A stretch of DNA of 64,000 nucleotides from assembly GCA_049324115.1 (NCBI GenBank), contig JBMOMN010000006.1:1-64000 (forward strand), given 5' to 3'. The DNA is from UBA5796 sp040752455. GTDB lineage: Bacteria; Chloroflexota; Anaerolineae; Anaerolineales; Villigracilaceae. The notes under the pieces were generated by a model. It did not search any database, was not told where the DNA came from, and saw only the letters and a list, made by a program, of their open reading frames with translations. The translations under genes were made by a program, and so were the position numbers. Shown here in pieces: positions 27,601-34,204 of this stretch; position 1 is the stretch's first letter; the number at the start of each line of letters is the position of its first letter.

Positions 27601-28056
27601 GGCTTCCACGTCCTCCAGCGCCTCGCTCTCCCCCACCTGCACCAGGTCGAACCCGGCCTTGCGGATGACCCCCGCCAGTTCGGCGATGCCGCTCATGCCG
27701 GGGATGTAGCTCAGCGAGATGCGCTCAGTGCCGTAACTCACGCTGGCAGACAACACTCCCACTTGCTTCGAGAGCACTTTTTCCAGCGCCAGGGCGTCCG
27801 AGTTGTCGCGCAGGCCGGTGACCGGGAGTTCGGTCTTGCCGATCGCCACCCCGTAACCGATCTTCTCGACCCTGGCAATGATCCCCCGCTCGTCGAGTTG
27901 GTCCGGGTCGAACGAAACGACCAGCTTTTCGCTGGCCAGGTTGACGTTGGCAACGCCGACGCCGGGCAGCTTGCGCACGTTGCGTTCGATGTTCGCCGCG
28001 CAATTGGCGCAAGTCATTCCGGTCACGGGTAATGTGATGTTCCGGGCCTCGGTCAT
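24697..28056 (-). CDS. copA: copper-exporting P1B-type ATPase with C-terminal extracytoplasmic extension
   Basis: A 1119-aa protein; CopA is usually 750-850. HMA domain 1 (about 6-70) has MTCANC. A second HMA-fold region (about 76-140) has lost the CxxC (it reads GLRDNSDALA). The ATPase core follows: TGES (346-349), the CPC copper site (449-451), DKTGT (493-497), SEHPLGRA, GDGIND (697-702), then the last membrane helices to about 795. After that comes an extra membrane helix (about 822-842) and about 275 residues of beta-rich sequence that should lie outside the cell. The extension contains a Gly/Met-rich stretch (SGGMGGMVMN, 931-940) that could bind Cu(I). It is preceded by AGGAG and follows CopZ and the TauE-cupredoxin gene. 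Confidence 0.93.
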   Translation of the reverse strand: MTEARNITLPVTGMTCANCAANIERNVRKLPGVGVANVNLASEKLVVSFDPDQLDERGIIARVEKIGYGVAIGKTELPVTGLRDNSDALALEKVLSKQVGVLSASVSYGTERISLSYIPGMSGIAELAGVIRKAGFDLVQVGESEALEDVEAKVRAAEVDRQRRLLIIGLLLTLPLMVYSMSRDFGLVGFTGDVLAMMVPATIVQFYVGWQYYVGAFKSVRAGGANMDVLIALGSSVAYFYSVGVTFGWILSPHVYYETGAAIITLIMLGKFLEARAKGKTSEALKALMGLRARTAHVKRDGVEMEIDIEQVAVGDTVVVRPGEKVPVDGIISAGRTTLDEAMITGESMPVSKGPGDEVIGATINKEGLIEFEATKVGKNTTLAQIVRMVQEAQGSKAPIQKLADQISAYFVPAVIGIAFLTSVGWMLFARADWTGALINAVAVLVIACPCALGLATPTAIMVGTTRGAEHGILFKNSEVLERTGRVDVVVLDKTGTITRGEPSVTDILTVTGCAKDEVLGLAASAEGGSEHPLGRAIVTAAGDKGLEISSPETFQAVSGFGIRAVVGNQAVVIGNSRLMQNEGIDLAPLLDYLTLLQDEGKTVMAVAARQADDEGPARLKGIIAVADTVKPDSRQAIAEMRQLGLEVAMITGDNRSTAEAIAKQVGIQRVLAEVLPGDKAAEVKKLQAEHVVAMVGDGINDAPALAQADVGIAIGTGTDVAMAAAGITLIGGHLRGVGHAISLSRGTLQTIIQNLFWAFFYNVFLIPIAAFGLLIPMIAAGAMTFSSIFVVTNSLRLRSYRIGTFAPPKSLFHQLVELAPRLVVPAAALGLLIAVSIGWLQPVQQVEHSASSSDVTSYRVFIDAETRIIPGIPTPLDIQVVDQFGGQFTDFDLVEFGRFPYYAYLAVVSRDLGTLTATPLFLDPKKLSQSGGMGGMVMNADAPTPDPSLEAQEPLTFDDLILKPEIVFPAAGQYVAFVDFWPRGSDQELRVVPLEVGSAKTPDASLDPDSPRSHRVEDLQVSLQHADALKAGQYNYLTFEAITGEGQDFSEELEVMSGNQCNVYIIDEALTTFIRPDFIDRRDLQVSAFFPKPGRYKVWFEFYYAGEVRQVSFVVEVN

Positions 28057-28116
28057 GGATCACCTGCTCCTAAAAACGTAAGTGAAGCGCAGACGCCTGG
28101 GCTGAGTTTATCGAAG

Positions 28117-28190
28117 CGTCAGTCTGCAACTCTACCGGCCAAAGCGGACTAAAGTCCGCACTCCCGAACAAAATTCGTGATTTGCCAAAT
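28117..28190. repeat. palindromic repeat, inverted copy of the one at 57306-57375
   Basis: Centre GCGGACT-AA-AGTCCGC (28144-28159). The flanks match the reverse complement of 57306-57375, including the ATTTTGTTCGGGAGT side and the CCGGCCAAAG side. It lies between CopZ and CopA and may form an intercistronic hairpin that sets their relative expression. Confidence 0.75.
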
Positions 28191-28223
28191 TTGAAGCGGC
28201 CAGGCTGTTCGACATCCCGGCTC

Positions 28224-28439
28224 TTAACTTGCATCCGATTCCGGGTGGTAGCCGATGGCGTTGGCCGCCTGGAGGATCTGCTCGATGGACAACAGGGCCT
28301 CGTCGAACTCGACCTCCATGACCTGCTTTTTATAGCTGGCGTTGATGCGTTTAACGCCCGGCAACTCGTCCTCCAGCCCTTCGAGGTGCATGGCGCAGTT
28401 CGGGCAGCTCATATCCGGGACGCGGAAAACTTTTTTCAT
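28224..28439 (-). CDS. copZ: CopZ-like copper chaperone (single HMA domain)
   Basis: A 71-aa protein with the ferredoxin-like HMA fold and the Cu(I) motif MSCPNC at residues 10-15. AAGGAG lies five to six bases before the ATG. It starts 9 bp after the TauE-cupredoxin gene, so they share an operon. It should carry Cu(I) in the cytoplasm to the N-terminal HMA domain of CopA, encoded next. Confidence 0.92.
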   Translation of the reverse strand: MKKVFRVPDMSCPNCAMHLEGLEDELPGVKRINASYKKQVMEVEFDEALLSIEQILQAANAIGYHPESDAS

Positions 28440-28448
28440 GAGAACTCC

Positions 28449-29483
28449 TTACGAATCCAGGTCGAAGACCAACTGGCTGGGATACATTCCCATCGAACAC
28501 GAATAGTTTATCACTGTCCCCTTCTCCTGGGCCGGGATGTCGAAACGGACCCGTCCCACGGGAGGCAGGATTTCGTGGTACTCCAGCCCCGGGACGACCA
28601 CCGACCGGGCGCAGGACTGGGTCCCCTCCGTGACCCACTCGATGCTGACGGGTGTGCCCGCCGGCAGGTGCAGGACGATCGGGCTGTAACCGTCATCCGT
28701 CACGTGGATGGCGAAGCCGCTCTGGACGCCGTTGACCGAATCGCTGATGGCGACGGCAACGCTGTTCCATGCCCGGCTGAACGAGAACGGCGACCCGGCC
28801 AGGTTCAGGCCCGAATCGACCGAGACCAGGCCCAGGATGAGCATCGTCACCGCCACGATCCGCGTAAAATGCTTTTCGACGGCCGCGCTCAGGCGGGTGG
28901 CAAAATAGGAGACGGAGAAAAAGAGCGGCGTCGTCCCGAAGATGAAGGCAAACATCAGCGCAGCGCCCTGGACCGGGGAACTGGTCCCGAGGGCTGCGGC
29001 CATCATCGCCTGCGTGACCCCGCACGGAAGGAAGATCGTCAAGGTCCCCATGAAGAGGGGCGTCACCAGCGAGGCGCCGTCCTTGGATTTGCGGCGGATG
29101 TAACGGGTGAGGAACGAGGGCGGTTCGATCACGAAAAACCGGAAGACGGGATGCGCGTTCAGCATCCGCAGCCCGTTGCCCAGCATGAAAACGCCAATTG
29201 CCAGGTACAGGATGGCGCTCATCAAAGGCGTCAACTGGAGGGCAGACCCCAGCGCGCCGAGCAAAAAGCCCAGGATGGTGTAGGCGACCAGCTTTGCCAG
29301 CAGGAAAAGAAAAATCGGCCTGGCGATATGCGGCTTGAACTTCCGGGACACGTCAACGCTGTGGGCGAGCATATCCTGTTCCACCTGGTAAGCCAGCGTA
29401 CTGGCCAGCAAACCGCTCTGGACGGCCAGGCAGCCGAGTCCGCCTGTGGTCAAGCCGGTGACGAAAGCGACGATCAGATCCAT
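28449..29483 (-). CDS. TauE/SafE (DsbD_2-type) membrane protein fused to a cupredoxin-like domain
   Basis: A 344-aa protein. Residues about 1-235 hold six or so membrane helices of the DsbD_2/UreH-type family, with single cysteines in GGLGCLAVQSG (C18) and FLPCGVTQA (C154) at the positions of the DsbD pair. Residues about 255-344 form an extracytoplasmic beta-sandwich with possible ligands in QSCARSV, EYHEIL and NYSCSMGMY, a cupredoxin-like pattern. The likely role is transfer of copper or reducing equivalents across the membrane. It sits 21 bp after the regulator gene and 9 bp before CopZ. Confidence 0.85.
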   Translation of the reverse strand: MDLIVAFVTGLTTGGLGCLAVQSGLLASTLAYQVEQDMLAHSVDVSRKFKPHIARPIFLFLLAKLVAYTILGFLLGALGSALQLTPLMSAILYLAIGVFMLGNGLRMLNAHPVFRFFVIEPPSFLTRYIRRKSKDGASLVTPLFMGTLTIFLPCGVTQAMMAAALGTSSPVQGAALMFAFIFGTTPLFFSVSYFATRLSAAVEKHFTRIVAVTMLILGLVSVDSGLNLAGSPFSFSRAWNSVAVAISDSVNGVQSGFAIHVTDDGYSPIVLHLPAGTPVSIEWVTEGTQSCARSVVVPGLEYHEILPPVGRVRFDIPAQEKGTVINYSCSMGMYPSQLVFDLDS

Positions 29484-29504
29484 GAATCCTTCCCTTCCAT
29501 GATG

Positions 29505-30050
29505 TTATTGATTGAGCAGCATGATGTCTTTCACCCACGCCGTAGCTTCATCAAGAGTGCAAAGCTGCCCGCCAAATCCCTTCTGGAAATTCAGCGCTTC
29601 CTCCCGGCTGGTGAAACACAACACCGACGGCGCGCAACACAGGTTGACGGAACTTTCCACGAGGAATACCGCCTGGCGGGCATTGACCATCCGCCCGTAC
29701 AAAAAGTCGGCCGAGAGCGCCGCGACTGCGTCCATCTGGCCGATCCCCATCAGCCCGCAGTGCGGGCAGCAGGCTTTCCGCTGGCTGCCGTCCTGCAACT
29801 GGAAGACGAACAAGGTGCGTTCATTGATGGGACCGTTACAGAAAGCGCACCTGTCCTCCTGGTAAGCGGGAGGCAGCTTGATCCCCTGGGTGGTCCTGAC
29901 GGCCGCCCCAGCCTGGATCAAGGCCCTGGCATCCCGGTAGGCTGTGGCAGGGGAGACCCCAAAACGGCTCTCGATCTCGCCGATCGAGACGGAATCCCGG
30001 GCTTTAAGCCATTCGAGCAGTGTTTCCTGGCGGTCAGACAAGTTTCCCAT
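29505..30050 (-). CDS. HTH regulator fused to a NosL-like cysteine-rich domain; candidate copper sensor
   Basis: A 181-aa protein from the ATG at 30050; upstream in-frame ATGs at 30077 and 30101 are possible. Residues 1-55 are a DeoR-type winged helix (RQETLLEWLKARDSVSIGEIE, read in two halves, then GVSPATAYRDARAL). Residues about 65-100 carry CAFC and CCPHCG, a zinc-ribbon or TRASH-like metal site. Residues about 105-175 resemble NosL: ARQAVFLVESS, NLCCAP, FTSREEALNFQKGFGG. NosL is a Cu(I)-binding lipoprotein of N2O reductase assembly. It is the first gene of the copper operon, and an operator-like repeat lies upstream. Metal specificity is inferred. Confidence 0.8.
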   Translation of the reverse strand: MGNLSDRQETLLEWLKARDSVSIGEIESRFGVSPATAYRDARALIQAGAAVRTTQGIKLPPAYQEDRCAFCNGPINERTLFVFQLQDGSQRKACCPHCGLMGIGQMDAVAALSADFLYGRMVNARQAVFLVESSVNLCCAPSVLCFTSREEALNFQKGFGGQLCTLDEATAWVKDIMLLNQ

Positions 30051-30085
30051 AGTCAGGTCGTTATCCTTGACACGCATGATAAAAA

Positions 30086-30111
30086 TTGATAATATTGTCA
30101 AAATTTATCAA
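30086..30111. promoter_or_regulatory. operator-like inverted repeat upstream of the copper regulator
   Basis: TTGATAA (30086-30092) and TTATCAA (30105-30111) are perfect 7-bp arms around a 12-bp spacer in a very AT-rich patch. It lies just downstream of a good promoter on the minus strand, where a bound regulator would block transcription. This fits autoregulation. Confidence 0.55.
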
Positions 30112-30120
30112 CTCTGTCAG

Positions 30121-30149
30121 ATTTTATTATTATATGCCAGATTTGTCAA
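30121..30149 (-). promoter_or_regulatory. sigma70-type promoter of the copper operon
   Basis: On the minus strand TTGACA (30149-30144), 17-bp spacer, TAAAAT (30126-30121). It is placed correctly to transcribe the regulator, TauE-cupredoxin, CopZ and CopA. Confidence 0.6.
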
Positions 30150-30290
30150 AGGGAATTGGGAAATATCGGCAAGTCCGCGGTTTCCTGTTACTGCCCGGCA
30201 ATACCAACAACCACTGCCGCTCCGGGATTTTCAAAACCAGTGAGTGAAATATCCCGTTCAGCCAAACCAAATTGAAATCGGAGGAGGAGT

Positions 30291-30740
30291 ATGCGCGTTC
30301 GTTTTCATTACAAATTGTTAGTTGGCCTGATGCTGATCGTCCTGCTGGCAGGCTGCGGCCCGGCATCCGCGCCGGCCATCAGCGTCGAAGAAGCCTGGGG
30401 GCGTCCGTCTTCATCCATGCCTACGGCGGGGAGCATGTACATGCTCATCAAGAACACAGGCGATGCTCCCGACAGGCTGCTCTCCGGCGCAAGCCCGGCC
30501 TGCGGCTCCATCGAAGTCCACGAGATGGTCATGAAAGATGACGGCAGCATGGGTATGAACCTGATCGAAAATCCGCTCGAAATCCCGGCCGGTGGAGAAG
30601 TGACCCTGAAAGTTGGCGGCCTGCACGTCATGTGCATCATGAAGAACGACCGGTTCGCCCCGGGCAATACGATTGAACTGACCCTGGTCTTCGAAAAGGC
30701 CGGCAAGCAGACCGTCTCGGTGGAGATCAGCAGCGAGTAA
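30291..30740 (+). CDS. PCu(A)C copper chaperone lipoprotein
   Basis: A 149-aa protein. The lipobox LLAGC ends the signal peptide. The mature domain has the copper motif of the family: H and M in IEVHEMVM, a Met-rich turn (DGSMGMN), then GLHVMCIM in place of the usual HxM. GGAGGAGGAGT directly precedes the ATG. It binds Cu(I) outside the membrane and delivers it to cupredoxin or cytochrome oxidase sites. It is divergent from the regulator, with about 240 bp of shared upstream DNA, so it may be controlled by the same operator. Confidence 0.92.
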   Translation: MRVRFHYKLLVGLMLIVLLAGCGPASAPAISVEEAWGRPSSSMPTAGSMYMLIKNTGDAPDRLLSGASPACGSIEVHEMVMKDDGSMGMNLIENPLEIPAGGEVTLKVGGLHVMCIMKNDRFAPGNTIELTLVFEKAGKQTVSVEISSE

Positions 30741-30816
30741 CCCGGATGCCGGCAGCCACTCTGGAACAGCCGACGCCTCTCCCGCAGCTTCCGCCACCCG
30801 CCCGATCGCTTTACGC

Positions 30817-30856
30817 GAGTCCCTCCGGGGAGGCAGGCCCGCCCCCGGAGGGACTC
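30817..30856 (+). terminator. GC-rich hairpin after the PCu(A)C gene
   Basis: GAGTCCCTCCGGGG (30817-30830) pairs perfectly with CCCCGGAGGGACTC (30843-30856) across a 12-nt loop. No T-run follows, so it could be a weak terminator or a 3' stability element. Confidence 0.6.
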
Positions 30857-31045
30857 ACGCACGCCGGAACGATCTGCGTCCATGGAATGCCCCCTTAGCC
30901 AGATTGCCCATAAAACCGGTTTATGCTAAGATAATGTTGCTTCATGGAAACATCAACGCTTTCAAACTTTGGAAGCGCTCCCTGGGGAGTTTTTAACCTC
31001 ATACCAGGGAGCCAACCATCAGACAACTTGCGCGGATTAACGAAG

Positions 31046-31051
31046 TATAAT
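31046..31051 (+). promoter_or_regulatory. -10 element of the response regulator gene
   Basis: TATAAT, 46 bp before the GTG start. The upstream -35 region (around GACAAC, spacing 18) is poor, which would fit an activated promoter. Confidence 0.45.
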
Positions 31052-31097
31052 ACACGCCACCTGTCGTAGAAATTGACCGCCGTCCGGGAGGGATGTC

Positions 31098-31802
31098 GTG
31101 ACAAAGAAAGTCCTGATCATTGATGATGATCCAGAGGTGGGAAAAATCGTCAAAGCAATCTTGAAACCCCTGGATTTGACCTTGTATCAAGCCTTTTCCG
31201 GGCCTGAGGGGTTGAAGCTCGCCTACGAGATCCACCCCGACCTGGTCATCCTCGATGTCATGATGCCAAATATGGACGGATTCGATGTATGCGCGCGCCT
31301 GCGCGAAATGTCAACCGTGCCCATCCTGATGCTGACCGCCCGCAGCAACGAAAAAGACATCGTCCAGGGCTTCAACGTGGGGGTGGATGATTTCGTCAAG
31401 AAACCCTTCAACAAGAACGAGTTCGAGGCCCGGGTGCGCGCCCTGCTCAGGCGGTCGAAGACCAGTTCCGCCAGTGAAAGCAGCTACATTACGCAATACG
31501 CGGATCCCGCCCTGGAAATTGATCTGGAAAAACAGGTCGTCAAAGTCCATGGCGAGGTCGTGGACCTCTCGCCGAGAGAATTCAGCCTGCTGGCCTGCCT
31601 CGTCCGCGACCAGGGGCGGATCGTCTCCCACCGCGATCTGATCCGGGAGATATGGGGAGAGCAATATACCATGGATTCGTCCTTATCGTCCCTGTACATT
31701 TACTACCTGAGGAAGAAATTGAAGGACGGCAAAAACGGGCATCAATACATAAAAACGCTCTGGGGCAGGGGATACTGGTTCGAGCCGCGGCCGGAAGAAT
31801 AA
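31098..31802 (+). CDS. OmpR/PhoB-family response regulator, orphan
   Basis: A 234-aa protein from a GTG with GGGAGG five bases upstream. The receiver domain (1-120) has the acidic pair IDDDP, the phosphoacceptor Asp in VILDVMMPNMDG and the conserved Lys in KKPFNKNEFEARV. The winged-helix DNA-binding domain (about 135-232) has DLSPREFSLLACLV and the GRGYWF end. No histidine kinase is in the window. It precedes cluster 2 and is separated from it by a strong terminator, so it may regulate the cluster but is not part of its operon. Confidence 0.93.
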   Translation: MTKKVLIIDDDPEVGKIVKAILKPLDLTLYQAFSGPEGLKLAYEIHPDLVILDVMMPNMDGFDVCARLREMSTVPILMLTARSNEKDIVQGFNVGVDDFVKKPFNKNEFEARVRALLRRSKTSSASESSYITQYADPALEIDLEKQVVKVHGEVVDLSPREFSLLACLVRDQGRIVSHRDLIREIWGEQYTMDSSLSSLYIYYLRKKLKDGKNGHQYIKTLWGRGYWFEPRPEE

Positions 31803-31894
31803 AAAGGCCTTTGGTTTTGCCCGGCAGAGTGGGGTGGAGCAAAGTTTATAAACAAGTAAACATTGGTTCATAAACGTTTACATCATTTACGACG

Positions 31895-31924
31895 AAAGAG
31901 CTATTCATTCATAGCTCTTTTTTT
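31895..31924 (+). terminator. rho-independent terminator after the response regulator
   Basis: AAAGAGCTAT-TCATTC-ATAGCTCTTT followed by TTTT: a perfect 10-bp stem, 6-nt loop and T-run. The best terminator in the window. It isolates the regulator from the cluster 2 promoter. Confidence 0.9.
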
Positions 31925-31979
31925 GTTAACCGTCATCGCATTTAACTACTTTATTACTCTGGCGTTTACAAAGAATTTA

Positions 31980-32007
31980 TAGACTTCAACCGGGGGCTAC
32001 CTATAAT
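31980..32007 (+). promoter_or_regulatory. candidate promoter of exopolysaccharide cluster 2
   Basis: TAGACT (31980-31985), 16-bp spacer, TATAAT (32002-32007), in the AT-rich region between the terminator and the first cluster 2 reading frames. Upstream, GTTTATAAAC near 31848 and GTAAAC/GTTTAC near 31856-31881 are palindromes that could be regulator sites. Confidence 0.4.
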
Positions 32008-32104
32008 TCCAGGTACTGAAGCCGGAACCATTATCAACGGGAACCAAATCACTGCTTCCACAAAATCAAGTTGTCTCATCAGGTCACTGTCGGAGGTCTG
32101 GAAC

Positions 32105-32230
32105 ATGAACTCGATCTTTTTGAACACCTGGAACAACAACATCCGCTTCTATGAAAAACAGGCTTTGGTTTTTTACCAGGAGTGGATAAACCGTTTTCAA
32201 AGAATATTCAAAGAATATTCAAAGAATTAA
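32105..32230 (+). CDS. candidate 41-aa small protein
   Basis: ATG preceded by GGAGG with an 8-base spacer. The product starts MNSIFLNTWNNNIRFYEKQA and ends KEYSKN; it is rich in aromatic and basic residues and could form an amphipathic helix. The end of the frame overlaps a tandem repeat of ATTCAAAGAAT. It is not a known family to me. It may be a real small protein or a leader ORF of cluster 2. Confidence 0.4.
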   Translation: MNSIFLNTWNNNIRFYEKQALVFYQEWINRFQRIFKEYSKN

Positions 32231-32310
32231 AAAGATTATTCACGCTATTGTGTAATGGAAGGCAACATGCGCCTTCTTTCACAATAGTTTTTCGTTCGGG
32301 AGGGAACGCC

Positions 32311-32412
32311 ATGAAACTGGAATGCGCTTCCGCTGTCACCCGGTGGTTGGGGAGGGTGATCCATAGTGCTTCGCGCATCGAAGCAGGAGGGGGCCATGCA
32401 AAAAGACATTAG
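32311..32412 (+). CDS. candidate 33-aa leader peptide overlapping the sugar transferase start
   Basis: ATG preceded by GGGAGG seven bases upstream. The frame ends 17 bases inside the sugar transferase gene, so the ribosome-binding site of that gene lies within it. This is the arrangement expected for translational coupling. The peptide has no recognised motif. Confidence 0.3.
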   Translation: MKLECASAVTRWLGRVIHSASRIEAGGGHAKRH

Positions 32413-33145
32413 CCTTGCCCCAAGTCGCAAATTCGACTCTCGCGCCTTGCATGTGACTGCAACAGGCCATGACACCTATTACGCTGTCAAAAGGCTGCTG
32501 GACTTCTGCTGCGCCCTCGGCCTGCTGATCCTGCTCGCCCCGCTCATGCTGCTGGTCGCATTGGTTATTTTCTTGTACTCGCCTGGCCCCATCTTTTTCA
32601 CCCAGGAACGTGTCGGCGCCCGCAGGATCAAAATTGGCAGAGGCGCGTACTGGAAACCCGTGACCTTCAAGGTCATCAAATTCCGTACCATGAAAGTCAA
32701 CTCGGATACGTCCATCCACCAGAATTACGTCAAGGCGTTGATCGAGAACGACCACGAAAAGATGGCCGCCATCCAGGGGCAGGATACCCAAGTGCGGAAA
32801 TTGGTCAACGACCCGCGTATCATCCGCCCCGGGGCCCTGCTGCGGAAGCTCAGCCTTGACGAACTGCCCCAACTGTTCAACGTGGTGCGCGGCGACATGA
32901 GCCTGGTCGGTCCCCGCCCGGCAATCCCCTACGAAGTGGATATGTACAAACCCTGGCACCTGAAAAGGCTGGAGACCCAGCCCGGGATCACCGGCCTCCA
33001 ACAGGTCACGGCCCGCTGCGTCACCGATTTCGACGAGCAGGTCAAGCTGGACATCCAATACATCGAAAATCAGTCGCTCTGGCTGGATATCAAAATTGCT
33101 TTCAAAACCCCGCTGGCAATCATCTCTGCCAGGGGCGCTTACTAA
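32396..33145 (+). CDS. initiating sugar-phosphate transferase (bacterial sugar transferase family)
   Basis: A 249-aa protein of the short, one-helix class. The ATG at 32396 follows AGGAGGGG. A membrane helix at about 30-55 is followed by the catalytic domain with PIFFTQERVGAR, FKVIKFRTMK, RKLSLDELPQLFNVVRGDMSLVG (read in two parts) and RPAIPYEVDMY. It transfers a sugar-1-phosphate from a UDP-sugar to undecaprenyl phosphate, the first step of repeat-unit assembly. It is the only such enzyme in the window, so it may also serve cluster 1. Confidence 0.93.
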   Translation: MQKDISLAPSRKFDSRALHVTATGHDTYYAVKRLLDFCCALGLLILLAPLMLLVALVIFLYSPGPIFFTQERVGARRIKIGRGAYWKPVTFKVIKFRTMKVNSDTSIHQNYVKALIENDHEKMAAIQGQDTQVRKLVNDPRIIRPGALLRKLSLDELPQLFNVVRGDMSLVGPRPAIPYEVDMYKPWHLKRLETQPGITGLQQVTARCVTDFDEQVKLDIQYIENQSLWLDIKIAFKTPLAIISARGAY

Positions 33146-33169
33146 CGCAACAACTGGAGGATTGAAAGT

Positions 33170-34204
33170 ATGAACACCCTGGAAGTAAAAACCCTCAAGG
33201 TAGGGATCATCGGATATGGCTATTGGGGACCGAACCTGACCCGCAACTTTTTCGAAATCCCGGCGTCAGAACTGGTCGCCATATCCGATCTCAAGGAAGA
33301 CCGGCTCCGGCGCGCCCGCACCCTCTACCCCGATGTCGTGACCACACCGAACTACACCGAACTCTTCGACCTGGACCTGGACGCGGTCGTCATTTCGACC
33401 CCGCCTGCAACCCACTATCCGCTTGCCAAGGAATGCCTTGAACACGGCCTGCATGTGCTCGTCGAAAAACCCCTCACCCTGAAAAGCGAACACGCCGAGG
33501 AGCTGATCAACTTGGCCGCCTCAAAAGGGCTGACGCTCATGGTGGGGCACACCTTCGAATACAACTCCGCAGTGACGGCGCTGAAGAATTACATAGACAA
33601 CGGGGAACTGGGGGACGTTTATTACCTCGACGCCGCACGCCTGAACCTTGGCCTGTTCCAGAAGGATTCGAACGTGCTTTGGGACCTGGCCCCTCACGAC
33701 ATCTCCATCCTGCTTTACCTGCTCGGCGAGAAACCCATCTCGGTCAGCGCCCAGGGGATGCAAAGCGTCTTCGAAGGCATCTACGACGTGGCCTACATGA
33801 ACCTGATCTTCCCCAACCGGGTGTCGGCCTACATCCACGTCAGTTGGCTCGACCCCTGCAAAGTGCGCCGGGTCACAGTCGTGGGCAGCAAGAAGATGAT
33901 CGTCTACAACGACATGGAAGCCGAACAGAAGCTGAAAATCTACGACAAGGGCGTGGATATGCCCACCTACACCAACGGGGGTTTCAGCGAATTCCTGTGC
34001 AGCTACCGCTCAGGCGATATTCTCATCCCGAAGATCCAATTGGTCGAACCGCTGCGCCAGGAGTGCCAGCATTTCCTGGATAGCATCACCAACGGCGAGC
34101 CGCCGTGCAGCGACGGGGACGACGGCCTGAGCGTGATCAAGATCCTGGAAGCCGCCCAGCGCTCGATGACCAACGGCTCGACCCACGAGGTGATCCAATG
34201 GTAA
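33170..34204 (+). CDS. Gfo/Idh/MocA dehydrogenase, WlbA-like
   Basis: A 344-aa protein with GGAGG upstream. The Rossmann motif VGIIGYGYWGPNLTRNF, the VISTPPATHYPLA strand and the EKPLTL motif with catalytic Lys define the family. The GYWGPNL form is typical of the UDP-N-acetylglucosaminuronate 3-dehydrogenase group (WlbA/WbpB). The next two genes are the acetyltransferase and aminotransferase that complete that route. It would oxidise C3 of the sugar to a ketone with NAD. Confidence 0.85.
   Translation: MNTLEVKTLKVGIIGYGYWGPNLTRNFFEIPASELVAISDLKEDRLRRARTLYPDVVTTPNYTELFDLDLDAVVISTPPATHYPLAKECLEHGLHVLVEKPLTLKSEHAEELINLAASKGLTLMVGHTFEYNSAVTALKNYIDNGELGDVYYLDAARLNLGLFQKDSNVLWDLAPHDISILLYLLGEKPISVSAQGMQSVFEGIYDVAYMNLIFPNRVSAYIHVSWLDPCKVRRVTVVGSKKMIVYNDMEAEQKLKIYDKGVDMPTYTNGGFSEFLCSYRSGDILIPKIQLVEPLRQECQHFLDSITNGEPPCSDGDDGLSVIKILEAAQRSMTNGSTHEVIQW

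Larger units (their letters stand above)
30741..31097. other. gene-free stretch between PCu(A)C and the response regulator
   Basis: No coding ORF was recognised. It holds the GC-rich hairpin at 30817-30856 and a -10 element near 31046 (separate entries). Confidence 0.6.
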
